From assembly GCF_023522835.1 (NCBI RefSeq), contig NZ_JALCZU010000001.1, positions 1-64,000 on the forward strand: a DNA stretch of 64,000 nucleotides, written 5' to 3'. The DNA comes from Oceanobacillus saliphilus. GTDB taxonomy: Bacteria > Bacillota > Bacilli > Bacillales > Amphibacillaceae. Each line of letters starts with the position of its first letter. The stretch's first letter is position 1. This document shows positions 1-8,347 of this stretch, in pieces. The translations under genes were made by a program, and so were the position numbers. The notes under the pieces are model-generated. The model saw nothing but the letters and a program-made list of their open reading frames with translations, did no database searches and was not told the origin of the DNA.

Positions 1-63
1 GACTTGCATGTATTAGGCACGCCGCCAGCGTTCGTCCTGAGCCAAGATCAAACTCTCCATAAA
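1..63 (-). rRNA. rrs: 16S rRNA, 5' end only (continues past left edge)
   Basis: Read on the minus strand, this is the conserved 5' end of bacterial 16S rRNA: GAGAGTTTGATCTTGGCTC, then the universal stretch ending in AATACATGCAAGTC. The gene is truncated by the window boundary. The mature 5' end is placed at about 63 by analogy with Bacillus. The one mismatch to the usual AGAGTTTGATCCTGGCTCAG (CTTGG for CCTGG) is a minor variant. This marks the start of an rrn operon transcribed leftward. Confidence 0.97.
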
Positions 64-160
64 AGTGTTTGAATTAGCTTAGTCAGAAGACTAGCTTCTA
101 TTTGTTACTTGCTTCGAAAGAAAACAGTGTTTTCTTTCTTGACATACTGGTTGTTTTGTT

Positions 161-177
161 CAGTTTTCAAAGAGCAA
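161..177 (-). promoter_or_regulatory. rrn leader antitermination boxA-like element
   Basis: On the minus strand this reads TTGCTCTTTGAAAACTG, the conserved boxA/leader sequence found in Bacillus rrn leaders, followed by the typical AACAAAACAACCAG. Nearer the 16S gene, an inverted repeat (GAAAGAAAAC/GTTTTCTTTC, about 115-137) can form a stem that could take part in RNase III processing of pre-16S RNA; that role is inferred. Confidence 0.75.
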
Positions 178-211
178 ATTTGTAAGTCGTTTTTTCAGCG
201 ACAAGAATTAT

Positions 212-240
212 ATTATATAACATATAACCGATTAAGTCAA
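212..240 (-). promoter_or_regulatory. rrn promoter P2 (proximal)
   Basis: A near-consensus sigma-A promoter on the minus strand: TTGACT at 235-240, a 17-nt spacer, and TATAAT at 212-217. It lies about 150 bp upstream of the 16S 5' end, the expected place for a Bacillus rrn P2. Confidence 0.9.
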
Positions 241-298
241 CAATCTTTTTTCGTTGTTTCTTTTTAATCTGTGTTAGCTGTCTAAAGCGACAAGAACA

Positions 299-328
299 AT
301 CATACCACACTATCAAACTAGAAGTCAA
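299..328 (-). promoter_or_regulatory. rrn promoter P1 (distal)
   Basis: A second sigma-A promoter on the minus strand: TTGACT at 323-328, an 18-nt spacer and TATGAT at 299-304. It sits about 88 bp upstream of P2. Tandem P1-P2 promoters are the normal arrangement for Bacillaceae rrn operons. Confidence 0.82.
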
Positions 329-529
329 CCATTATTTTTCTTGATTTTCTCTAGCTCTTGTGGCGGATATCTAATATAACATGGATGGAAAACGAAAGCA
401 ATATTATTCCGAATCCAATTATATCCAATTTTTATATTCTATTATAATCTAGAATTTATATCTTCCCCGCATTTCCACGGATCCCTAATAATATAGTTAG
501 GATACACAAAATAATGATCATAAGATTGA

Positions 530-802
530 TATGAAATCAATGAGTCAGCTAACCAACAAGGCAGGAAAGAAACCTTAAAGGAGATTGCTTTCACTGTACA
601 TTATGAGTACGAAAATAGCATTAAAATCGAAAGCAATAAGTATAATGAAGATATTGGATTGTACGATTCGCTTATCGATGCCTTTAATCTATGTAATTCG
701 AAGGAACAAAAAGATGCATTACTAGATGTTGAACCTGAACTGAACCGACACTCCACACCTAAGTCTGAAAAACGTTTTATGACGAATTTAATACCGTTAT
801 GA
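530..802 (+). pseudogene. Unrecognised coding remnant without a start codon
   Basis: A 90-codon open frame follows a TGA (527-529) and ends at TGA (800-802). It has no ATG, GTG or TTG near its beginning and no ribosome binding site. The composition looks protein-like (for example NKYNEDIGLYDSLIDAFNL in the middle and KSEKRFMTNLIPL at the end), rich in acidic and polar residues. I do not recognise the family. It is probably the 3' part of a decayed gene. The frame could be fortuitous, so confidence is low. Confidence 0.3.
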
Positions 803-927
803 TTTTTCAAAGAGATTAGACAACAGAGCTCTTACTTATAGAACAAACTGCTTGGATGTCCCTTATAGTTATTGGTTGGACATAGAACAGCAGGGACCTA
901 ATGAATAGCGTATGTGTGTCACTATAC

Positions 928-963
928 AAAAAAACATGATTCTATTACAGGATCATGTTTTTT
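928..963. terminator. Bidirectional hairpin terminator
   Basis: An 11-bp A/T-flanked stem, AAAAACATGAT/ATCATGTTTTT, with a loop of about 11 nt. It can end transcription from either side and now stands among decayed sequence. Confidence 0.7.
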
Positions 964-2009
964 ACTTAACTCTTACTTTGCCTTTTTATATTTCAAACTT
1001 CATTGTCCTAGCATACCAATCGGATCATACTGTGGTGCATTGAATGAATAGGTACGTTCAGATTCACTGCTCTCTTTCGCAATAAGCTAAAAAAACTGCT
1101 TTTTCAGCGGGGTATTCCAACCCTGCGTCCACTATCTAAACTCTCTAAACCTCAATCCACTAGCACCTAACTTTCCCAATAATACTGACTCTCACCTGTT
1201 ATGTGCAGAAAAACTTGAATATCCATATGTTTTTCTACAGAAAATCCAGCGTTTTCCTTAATATTTTCTATAGAACTATATAGGGAATCGGAATAAGACG
1301 TAATCTACCATTACTTTTAAATCGTTTAAACATTAGCAAAGGAGTTATCCAAGTTCGTTACAAGCTACTTAGTTAGTTGGATTTGCATCCACGCCACCCG
1401 CCATATTAATATAGACAGCATTTTTTGCACGGATTCTTTTGACTAGTTGAAAGAAATCCTTGACTATAAATTTTTAGAGTAATAAAATTAGTTCAACAAC
1501 TAAACAAATTATTTAAAAGCGAGGGCCTTTCCATGACTGTTCATGTACATGCAATGATTAACGACATTATTATTACCAAGAGGATTTAGATACTGGTGTT
1601 TTATTCGTGATAATATAACCGAAAACTAAGTCCTCTTCGTGCCTGTATGAATGGGACATGGACGTGAGGCTCCCATTATATTTCAAAGAATGGGGGTTTT
1701 TTGGCTATGCAGTCGGCTATATCACGGGGAAACTAACAAAGGCAGAAACAGCCTCGACACTCGAAATTGGAATTAGAATTCTGGATTGGCTGCAAGTCTG
1801 GCACTTTAGCATTTTTCAACAATAACAGCACTCGTGGAATCAGCAGACACCATTGTACATACGTTATTCGGTACGATATATGCAAATCCGTGCAGAAAAA
1901 AATTTACGTGTTTCCACCGATATGCCTCTATCTGTTGATGCCAAATTTGTTTAACTAGGTAAACATATATACAAAACATGAAAACAACTAGAGAAAGAAG
2001 GAATCTTAA
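964..2009. other. Decayed intergenic region with coding remnants
   Basis: No intact gene was found in these roughly 1,000 bases, but pieces of former genes are visible. On the minus strand one frame ends ...FNAPQYDPIGMLGQ-stop near 1010-1090, preceded out of frame by DAGLEYPAEKAVF. Another minus frame, about 1170-1305, ends ...FLHITGESQYYWES-stop. On the plus strand a good promoter (TTGACT 1460-1465, 17 nt, TAAAAT 1483-1488) and a start at 1533 (MTVHVHAMIN) lead into a frame that shifts to HYYYQEDLDTGVLF and stops. Further fragments continue to about 1950. I cannot name the families. The region resembles a graveyard between an rrn operon and the first intact gene. Confidence 0.5.
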
Positions 2010-3098
2010 ATGCGATTAAGTCAAGTAGTGCGCAGTGGTCCAGGGCAATATATTTGTGAAGCGGGGGCACTAAATTTTTTAGATGAAAAATTACGCTTAT
2101 TTAAAAATCCAGTTATCATTACTGGTGAAAAATCTTATGAAGCTTTTCTGAACCATTATCGCGGTGAGCTTCGATTACCAATCTATCATTATGATGGTAC
2201 AGCTTCGAATGAGGATATGGCACGTTTAGCGGCTGCTATAAAAGGAGCTGATTGTGTTGTCGGAATTGGTGGCGGTCGATTGCTAGATACTGCAAAAGGA
2301 ACGGCTGCTCTGTTACATATCGACTATATCATGATTCCGACAGTCCTCGGAACCTGTGCAGCCTACACGCCTTTATCAGCTGTATATCATCCGGATCATA
2401 CTTTTAAAGCTGTTGAGTATTATGAAAGAGCGGCATATCTTTGTTTAATGGATCTTCATTTACTCGTTGAATCTCCAAAGAGCTATTTTATGGGCGGTAT
2501 TGGTGATACCCTCGCTAAATGGTATGAAGCCGAAGCAATTACACGTCATGTGGATGATAATGATTTGTCAGCGATGGTCCATGTCGGATTAAAAACTGCT
2601 AAATTAACGCAGGAAATTTTGCTGAATGATACGAAAGAAGCAATCGCGAGTCTGGAACGTCAAGAGGTAACGCCTGCCTTTGCTCGTGTTGCAGAAGCAG
2701 TTGTTGCTGTTGCCGGTACGGTCGGCGGATTTGCAGGGGAATATGGACGAATGGCAGGAGCACATGCAATCCACAACGGCATGTCACTCGTTCCTGAAAC
2801 ACATGAATCTGCTCATGGTGTTAAGGTTGCTTACGGTGTGCTCGTCCAATTAATGGCATCCGGCGATGAAGCTGAGGTGAAAAAATTAATTCCTTTCTTT
2901 GATGAAAATAACTTCCCACGTCGTCTGGAATCCTTTGGCGTTTCTAAAAACCTTCCCGAGGCGGCAGCGGAAATTGCAGAATTTGCCGCAAGTGAGCAGG
3001 AAACCTTTCATTTGGCAGTTCCACATATAACGAAAGAAGCTATTTTACAAGCAATGAAACGAGTTGAAAATTTAGGTCGGGTTGAAGTACTTCAATAA
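2010..3098 (+). CDS. Iron-containing alcohol dehydrogenase, glycerol-dehydrogenase-like
   Basis: The 362-residue protein is of the type III (iron/zinc) alcohol dehydrogenase superfamily, in the branch with glycerol dehydrogenase and the E. coli hydroxycarboxylate dehydrogenase YbdH/HcxA. The N-terminal half is a Rossmann-like NAD(P) domain with the glycine motif VVGIGGGRLLDTAK at about 83-96. Metal-binding candidates in the helical C-terminal half are Asp166 (GGIGDTLAKW), His255 (HAIHNG) and His269 (SAHGVKVAYG). Length is normal. The ATG is preceded by AAAGAAGGA. It is a single-gene unit with a terminator just downstream. The substrate cannot be told from sequence; a sugar-alcohol or 2-hydroxyacid is likely. 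Cytosolic. Confidence 0.85.
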   Translation: MRLSQVVRSGPGQYICEAGALNFLDEKLRLFKNPVIITGEKSYEAFLNHYRGELRLPIYHYDGTASNEDMARLAAAIKGADCVVGIGGGRLLDTAKGTAALLHIDYIMIPTVLGTCAAYTPLSAVYHPDHTFKAVEYYERAAYLCLMDLHLLVESPKSYFMGGIGDTLAKWYEAEAITRHVDDNDLSAMVHVGLKTAKLTQEILLNDTKEAIASLERQEVTPAFARVAEAVVAVAGTVGGFAGEYGRMAGAHAIHNGMSLVPETHESAHGVKVAYGVLVQLMASGDEAEVKKLIPFFDENNFPRRLESFGVSKNLPEAAAEIAEFAASEQETFHLAVPHITKEAILQAMKRVENLGRVEVLQ

Positions 3099-3121
3099 AT
3101 CATGTTATTTTTTCACCCATT

Positions 3122-3158
3122 AAAGAAAGGCTGGACAATGTTCAGCCTTTCTTTGTTT
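3122..3158 (+). terminator. Intrinsic terminator after the alcohol dehydrogenase
   Basis: A 12-bp perfect stem (AAAGAAAGGCTG/CAGCCTTTCTTT), a 9-nt loop and a T-rich tail, beginning 24 bp after the stop codon. Confidence 0.9.
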
Positions 3159-3255
3159 TAAAAGCATAGAGCTATTGGCACGGTGCAACCCAATGTTTTC
3201 CCATGTTTTTGAACTTCCATAAGTTGCAAAGTCGATTTACTGATATCAATAGTCT

Positions 3256-3681
3256 TTAATCAAACGCTATATCAATTTTCTTTTTATCGTGCGGGACTTT
3301 CGCCATCTTAACTTCCAGGACACCATTTTTGTAAAAAGCGGATACTCCTTCTGAAGATACCGGGGACGGGAGTAGTACAGCCCTCTGAAAATCACCTGCA
3401 AAGCGCTCCCTCCTATGGATGTTATCCCCTTTTACTTCATTTGTTACATTTATTGAACCCGAAATTGTTAAAATATTATTCTGAACATCGATCTCCAAAT
3501 CATCCTTTTTCTGTAATCCCGGAAGATCACAGAATGCCACCACCTCATTCTCAGTTTCATGGATATCTATACGTATCCCGTCAGATTGAAGTATCCCCTT
3601 TATCGAATAAGGTAAATCGGAAAAAAGGCTTCCGAAATCTTTTCTCATATTCCCCAGCTGCCTAAATGGATCGTAAGTCAC
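3256..3681 (-). CDS. Small heat shock protein, Hsp20/alpha-crystallin family
   Basis: A 141-residue ATP-independent holdase chaperone that binds unfolding proteins in the cytosol. The alpha-crystallin domain spans about 45-135: it opens with IRIDIHETENEVVAFCDLPG and ends with the family signature A-x-x-x-N-G-V-L (SAFYKNGVLEVKMAK), followed by a short C-terminal tail. Length is typical of Bacillus spore-coat CotM/YocM-type and Hsp20 proteins. The start is GTG at 3681, chosen because GAGGAGGT lies 9 nt upstream. Monocistronic. It converges on the alcohol dehydrogenase and shares its intergenic terminator region. Confidence 0.9.
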   Translation of the reverse strand: MTYDPFRQLGNMRKDFGSLFSDLPYSIKGILQSDGIRIDIHETENEVVAFCDLPGLQKKDDLEIDVQNNILTISGSINVTNEVKGDNIHRRERFAGDFQRAVLLPSPVSSEGVSAFYKNGVLEVKMAKVPHDKKKIDIAFD

Positions 3682-3837
3682 AATTCATTACCTCCTCTTC
3701 AATATTTAACTAGCAATACAATCTAACCTATTATATGAAGGAAAAGGAAATGTTGGGACAGATGATGGCCTATTCGAGCTGTTAGGAGATACTTTTCAAT
3801 ATTCGGATATGGATTATATTTTAGGACAAAGGAATTC

Positions 3838-3880
3838 AAAGGAATACCGTTCTCTAAATGGGAAAGGTATTCCTTTTTGT
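3838..3880. terminator. Hairpin terminator
   Basis: An 11-bp stem, AAAGGAATACC/GGTATTCCTTT, followed by T5 on the plus strand. It lies inside decayed sequence, so what it once terminated is unclear. Confidence 0.65.
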
Positions 3881-4170
3881 TATCTTCTATTATCCAGCTG
3901 GTGTTTCTTCGGGTTTAGCTGTTGCTGGCCCTTCACCTGGATCCTCTTCCACTAGATTTTCACGGTGCTGGCTCTTCACCTGGGTCTTCAGGAACTTCTA
4001 CTTGGCGATTCCGGTACTATGTCAATTGTAACGTCAGCATTTATAAGCAGTGATGATATTTTTAATTGGGTTTACCAGGTTGATTTCAAATTTACCTTTT
4101 TTCATTATCGATGGTGGCGGAATCCTCCCCCCGCCATATTAGCTTCCTTCTTATTACATAAATACAAAAA

Positions 4171-4199
4171 GGAAGCATGAGAACCGTCCCCATACTTCC
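4171..4199. repeat. REP-like palindrome, copy 1
   Basis: A 29-bp imperfect palindrome: GGAAGCATGAGAACCGTCCC continuing to CATACTTCC. The outer 9 bases pair (one mismatch), leaving GAGAACCGTCC as the loop. It is flanked by A5 and T3A3, so it could terminate transcription. The same element recurs at 6609, 11486, 11702, 34343, 37049, 41565 and 46679. Confidence 0.85.
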
Positions 4200-4269
4200 T
4201 TTAAAGTTGTATATACTATTTATTAAAGGTTATATTTGTGAATAATTTCGCAAATCACCTGAATAAGGA

Positions 4270-4323
4270 TTGACAAAGGATTTATTGTATATAATAATGA
4301 ATGTTCGTTTAGAATTATTATAG
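4270..4323 (+). promoter_or_regulatory. ahpC promoter and PerR-type box
   Basis: TTGACA at 4270-4275 is followed by TATATAATAAT, giving a sigma-A promoter with -10 around 4288-4298. Immediately downstream, TTAGAATTATTATAG (4309-4323) matches the Bacillus PerR consensus TTATAATNATTATAA at 12 of 14 defined positions. That predicts peroxide-inducible, metal-dependent repression of ahpCF, as in Bacillus subtilis. Confidence 0.78.
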
Positions 4324-4409
4324 TTAACCAACAACACTAATAATCGTCGTTATATCAGGTTACTATATAGTTCTAAGAAATAAATTATAACAGCAGGAGG
4401 AAGATGTAT

Positions 4410-4979
4410 ATGTCTCTAATCGGAAAAGAAATACAACCATTCAAAGCATCAGCATACAATAGCGGTAACGGTGAATTTATCGAAATTACCGATGAAAATT
4501 TAAAAGGTCAATGGAATGTTGTTTGCTTCTATCCAGCAGACTTTACTTTCGTTTGCCCAACAGAGCTTGAAGACCTTCAAAACCATTACGCAGAATTGAA
4601 AAAATTAGGTGTTGAAGTTTATTCTGTATCAACAGACACACATTTCACACATAAAGCATGGCACGATCATTCAGATGCGATCAGCAAGCTTGAATACATT
4701 ATGATCGGTGACCCTTCACAAAAAATCTCCCGTAGCTTTGATGTGCTAGATGAAGAAGCAGGTCTTGCACAACGTGGTACGTTTATCATTGATCCAGACG
4801 GTGTTGTACAAGCAGCAGAAATTAACGCTGACGGTATTGGTCGTGACGCAAGCACGCTTGTTGGCAAAATCAAAGCAGCACAATACGTTCGTAACAACCC
4901 TGGTGAAGTTTGCCCAGCTAAATGGGAAGAGGGTTCTGAAACACTTAAACCAAGCCTTGATCTTGTAGGGAAAATATAA
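4410..4979 (+). CDS. ahpC: Alkyl hydroperoxide reductase subunit C (peroxiredoxin)
   Basis: A typical 2-Cys peroxiredoxin of 189 residues that reduces H2O2, organic peroxides and peroxynitrite in the cytosol, and is recycled by AhpF. The peroxidatic Cys49 lies in FTFVCPTE and the resolving Cys168 in GEVCPAKW; the C-terminus SLDLVGKI matches Bacillus AhpC. The ATG at 4410 is preferred over 4404 because AGGAGG ends 9 nt upstream of it, and MSLIGKEI matches the family N-terminus. ahpF follows 93 bp downstream, so an ahpCF operon is expected, controlled by the PerR-type box upstream. Confidence 0.98.
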   Translation: MSLIGKEIQPFKASAYNSGNGEFIEITDENLKGQWNVVCFYPADFTFVCPTELEDLQNHYAELKKLGVEVYSVSTDTHFTHKAWHDHSDAISKLEYIMIGDPSQKISRSFDVLDEEAGLAQRGTFIIDPDGVVQAAEINADGIGRDASTLVGKIKAAQYVRNNPGEVCPAKWEEGSETLKPSLDLVGKI

Positions 4980-5072
4980 TAGGTTGTTTGAAATCCTGAT
5001 GAAAAGGACCTTTCGAATTTTTTCGGTTCTCTTCATCCTCTTTTTGAACATTTCATGTAAGGAGTAGAAGCA

Positions 5073-6602
5073 ATGTTACTAGATGCGGATATTAAAGCAC
5101 AATTAGCGCAATACCTCCAAATGATGGAGGGCGACGTACTACTTAAAGTTAGCACTGGGTCTGATGATATTTCTCGTGACATGCTATCATTGGTAGAAGA
5201 GTTAGCTGCCATGTCATCGAATATTAAAATCGAGCACACGGTATTGGAAAGAACACCAAGCTTTAGTGTCAACCGTATTGGTGAAGATACGGGTATCACA
5301 TTTGCGGGGATCCCACTCGGACATGAGTTCACTTCCTTAGTACTGGCATTACTTCAAGTAAGTGGAAGAGCTCCAAAAATTGACGAAAAAGCAATCGATC
5401 AAATCAAAAACATCAAAGAAGATTATCACTTTGAATCTTACATCAGCTTAACTTGTCAAAACTGCCCAGAGGTTGTCCAAGCATTGAACGTGATGAGCGT
5501 CATAAACCCACACATCTCCCATACAATGATTGATGGTGCAGCTTATAAAGAAGAAGCAGAAGCGAAAAACATCATGGCAGTACCTACTGTTTTCTTAAAC
5601 GGCGAGGAATTTGGCGGTGGCCGGATGACTGTGGAAGAAATACTTGCTAAATTAGGAAATGCTCCAGATGCATCCGAGTTTGCTGATAAAGATCCGTATG
5701 ATGTACTTGTTGTTGGAGGCGGACCAGGTGGATCGAGCGCAGCTATTTATGCAGCACGAAAAGGTATCCGTACAGGTATTGTTGCAGAACGCTTCGGTGG
5801 TCAAATCTTGGATACGGCAAGTATCGAAAACTTTATCAGTGTAAACCGCACGGAAGGACCTAAGCTTGCAGCAAATCTAGAAGAGCATGTCAAAGAATAT
5901 AATATTGATGTCATGAACTTACAGCGTGCGACTCGTTTAGAAAAGAAAGATATGATTGAAATTGAGCTTGAAAACGGTGCTGTTCTTAAGAGTAAATCCG
6001 TGATCCTTGCAACAGGAGCTCGTTGGCGTAATATTGGTGTTCCTGGCGAAGCTGAATTCAAGAACAAAGGGGTAGCATACTGCCCACATTGTGATGGTCC
6101 CTTGTTTGAAGGAAAAGATGTAGCTGTTATCGGTGGCGGTAACTCCGGTATTGAAGCAGCCATTGACCTTGCTGGGATCGTTAATCATGTAACCGTACTT
6201 GAATTTGCGTCAGAACTGAAAGCCGATTCAGTACTTCAAGACCGTCTCAACAGTCTGCCAAATGTCACTGTGATTAAAAACGCTCAAACAAAAGAAATTA
6301 CCGGAACAGATAACGTAAACGGTATTTCCTATGTTGAACGTGAAACAGGTGAAGAAAAGCATATTGAACTATCCGGTGTATTCGTTCAAATCGGCCTTGT
6401 ACCAAACACTGACTGGTTAGGCGATGTCGTTGAACGCAATAAATTTGGTGAAATCGTAATCGATAACCGCGGCGCTACAAACGTCCCTGGTGTATTTGCT
6501 GCTGGAGACTGTACGACAGAACCATTTAAGCAAATTATCATATCCATGGGATCCGCTGCAACAGCAGCTTTAAGTGCTTTTGATTATCTTGTAAGAAATT
6601 AA
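5073..6602 (+). CDS. ahpF: Alkyl hydroperoxide reductase subunit F (NADH-dependent)
   Basis: A 509-residue flavoprotein disulfide reductase that passes electrons from NADH through FAD to AhpC. The N-terminal tandem thioredoxin-fold domain (about 1-200) carries the CQNC dithiol (Cys128, Cys131). The thioredoxin-reductase-like part begins near 208 with the FAD motif VVGGGPGGSSAA, has the second dithiol CPHC (Cys337, Cys340) and the NADH motif VIGGGNSGIEAA at about 351, and ends with the FAD motif GVFAAGDCT. Length is normal. AAGGAG lies upstream of the ATG. The gene ends just before a double REP-like palindrome that can act as terminator against the convergent acyl-CoA synthetase operon. Confidence 0.98.
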   Translation: MLLDADIKAQLAQYLQMMEGDVLLKVSTGSDDISRDMLSLVEELAAMSSNIKIEHTVLERTPSFSVNRIGEDTGITFAGIPLGHEFTSLVLALLQVSGRAPKIDEKAIDQIKNIKEDYHFESYISLTCQNCPEVVQALNVMSVINPHISHTMIDGAAYKEEAEAKNIMAVPTVFLNGEEFGGGRMTVEEILAKLGNAPDASEFADKDPYDVLVVGGGPGGSSAAIYAARKGIRTGIVAERFGGQILDTASIENFISVNRTEGPKLAANLEEHVKEYNIDVMNLQRATRLEKKDMIEIELENGAVLKSKSVILATGARWRNIGVPGEAEFKNKGVAYCPHCDGPLFEGKDVAVIGGGNSGIEAAIDLAGIVNHVTVLEFASELKADSVLQDRLNSLPNVTVIKNAQTKEITGTDNVNGISYVERETGEEKHIELSGVFVQIGLVPNTDWLGDVVERNKFGEIVIDNRGATNVPGVFAAGDCTTEPFKQIIISMGSAATAALSAFDYLVRN

Positions 6603-6608
6603 TCTAGA

Positions 6609-6672
6609 AGAAGCATGGGGACCGTTCTTTTGCTTCCTGAAAAGGAAGCATGAGAACCGTCCCCATGCTTCT
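6609..6672. repeat. REP-like palindrome doublet, copy 2
   Basis: Two head-to-head 29-bp units: GAAGCATGGGGACCGTTC..TTTTGCTTCC, the linker TGAAAA, then GGAAGCATGAGAACCGTCCC..CATGCTTCT. The two halves are also complementary to each other, so one long cruciform or two small hairpins can form. It lies between the convergent ahpF and acyl-CoA synthetase genes and probably ends both transcripts. The same doublet layout, with the first unit interrupted, occurs at 11486-11730. Confidence 0.85.
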
Positions 6673-6676
6673 TTTC

Positions 6677-8335
6677 TTACCTTTTTTTCAATTCTCTCCT
6701 CAATATTTTGCCGCTTATTTTTGTTTTCGGTAGTTCATCGAGTATTTCGATTTCTCTTGGTGCTACATGGGCTGCTAGGTTTTTTTTTACGAAGACACGA
6801 ATCTCTTCCAATAACTCATCAGACGCTATATATCCGCTACGGAGTGTAATAAATGCTTTTACAACTTCTCCCCGAAGAGCGTCTGGTTTTCCGATGACAC
6901 CTGCTTCACCAACAGCCGGATGTTCAATTAACTTACTTTCCACTTCAAATGGGCTAATTCTTTCTCCAGAGGAATTAATGATATCATCACTCCTACTTTG
7001 GAAAAATACATAATCATCCTCATCTTGTACCGCTAAATCACCTGATAGATACCAGCCATCGTGTTTAAAGTAATTCGCAAACTTTTCTTTATTCCCCCAT
7101 ATTTCCTTCATTAATCCCGGCCATGGCGTTCGAACAGCAAGCTGACCGACGGAGCCGCGTGGTAATTCGTTTCCTTCCTCATCTAAAATACCGACCGTTA
7201 TTCCTGGAAATGGCCTGCCCATCGAACCAGGCTTGATATTCTCTGATGGAAAATTCACAACTAAATGTCCACCGGTCTCGGTCATCCACCATGTATCATG
7301 AATCCGAACGCCTAATTTTTCCCATGCCCAATAAATAACTTCAGGATTTAAAGGTTCCCCGACACTTAATACATGCCGGACAGAAGATAAATCGTATTTT
7401 TCCACTAAATCCTTTTGAGACAGGAGCATACGGAAAGCAGTTGGAGCACTATACCATATCGTTATTTTTAACTCTTCTATTAATTGATACCAGCTTTCTG
7501 CTTTAAAACGTCCTCCTTGAATCACAATGGTAGCTCTATTTAACCATGGTGCAAATAATCCATAGACACTACCAGTAATCCAGCCTGGGTGAGAGGTACA
7601 CCAATACACATCATCTTCTTTTATATCTAACACCCATTTTCCGGAAATATAATGATGAGCAACCGCACGATGCGCATGCAATACGCCTTTTGGTTTACCT
7701 GTTGAACCGCTTGTATAATGAATAATTAAACCATCTTCTGGATCGACCCATTCCACGATATTCTCAGTCTTAGTGTCAACTGGCAGATTTTCAATTTCTT
7801 CCACGAATAATATCTTTTCCAGTGAGGGAATTTCGTCTTGTGGCACTCTTTGCACCATCTCTTTATCTGTAATAAGTACCGTACCGTTGCAGTCGTTGAT
7901 TCGCTCTTTCACCGCCTCACGCATAAACGCCTCAAATAAAGGTCCAGCAATTGCCCCGATTTTAATGATGGCTAGGATGGAAATATAGCAAGCCGGTGTT
8001 TTTGGCAAGAAGACAAACACTCTATCCCCTTTTTTTACACCAACTTTTTTTAGCAGCCTTGCATAATGATCCGTTTTTTCTTTTACCTCTTTAAATGTAT
8101 AGGTTTGCTTTTCATCCCCATTTACATAGTGAAGCGCTATTTTATCGCCATATCCATCCTCAACATGTCGGTCAATCGTTTCATATGCGGCATTAACTTT
8201 CCCGTCTTCTCTAATAAAAATCTTTTCAATAACATCCCATGAAAATTCACCTTTTATCTGATTATAGTTAGGTAAATTGTATGAATGATTTTTTAGGGGG
8301 GAAATTCGTTTACTTGCTTGTATAATTGCTGACAT
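6677..8335 (-). CDS. AMP-forming acyl-CoA synthetase (AcsA-like)
   Basis: A 552-residue adenylate-forming enzyme that activates a carboxylic acid with ATP to acyl-AMP and then acyl-CoA. The phosphate-binding motif YTSGSTGKPKGV is near 207. WWMTETGG is the Y/W-x-T-E core near 355. YLSGDLA is the A7/A8 hinge region. PKTKISGKILRR near 541 holds the catalytic lysine, a known acetylation target in the family. It resembles acetyl-CoA synthetases but is shorter at the N-terminus, so acetate is not assured. AAGGAG precedes the ATG, and only 12 bp separate it from the upstream ABC ATPase. It is therefore the last gene of an S-box-controlled sulfonate-type transporter operon, an unusual partner. Confidence 0.9.
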   Translation of the reverse strand: MSAIIQASKRISPLKNHSYNLPNYNQIKGEFSWDVIEKIFIREDGKVNAAYETIDRHVEDGYGDKIALHYVNGDEKQTYTFKEVKEKTDHYARLLKKVGVKKGDRVFVFLPKTPACYISILAIIKIGAIAGPLFEAFMREAVKERINDCNGTVLITDKEMVQRVPQDEIPSLEKILFVEEIENLPVDTKTENIVEWVDPEDGLIIHYTSGSTGKPKGVLHAHRAVAHHYISGKWVLDIKEDDVYWCTSHPGWITGSVYGLFAPWLNRATIVIQGGRFKAESWYQLIEELKITIWYSAPTAFRMLLSQKDLVEKYDLSSVRHVLSVGEPLNPEVIYWAWEKLGVRIHDTWWMTETGGHLVVNFPSENIKPGSMGRPFPGITVGILDEEGNELPRGSVGQLAVRTPWPGLMKEIWGNKEKFANYFKHDGWYLSGDLAVQDEDDYVFFQSRSDDIINSSGERISPFEVESKLIEHPAVGEAGVIGKPDALRGEVVKAFITLRSGYIASDELLEEIRVFVKKNLAAHVAPREIEILDELPKTKISGKILRRELKKR

Positions 8336-8347
8336 CGATATCTCTCC

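Larger units (their letters stand above)
3682..4266. other. Intergenic region with remnants between hsp20 and ahpC
   Basis: This region of about 580 bases holds no intact gene. A plus-strand frame around 3735-3835 (containing DDGLFELLGDTFQYSDMDYI) has no start codon. It is followed by a hairpin (3838-3876). On the minus strand, about 3890-3955, a proline/glutamate-rich tail (EEDPGEGPATAKPEETPAG-stop) looks like the end of a lost protein. A REP-like palindrome (4171-4199) and the ahpC promoter close the region. Confidence 0.45.

Noticed and set aside
4404-4409. Upstream ATG of ahpC
   Set aside because: Only 3 nt from AGGAGG; the next ATG at 4410 has ideal spacing and the conserved N-terminus.
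4746-5051. 101-codon minus-strand open frame over ahpC
   Set aside because: Shadow of ahpC; no initiation signals.
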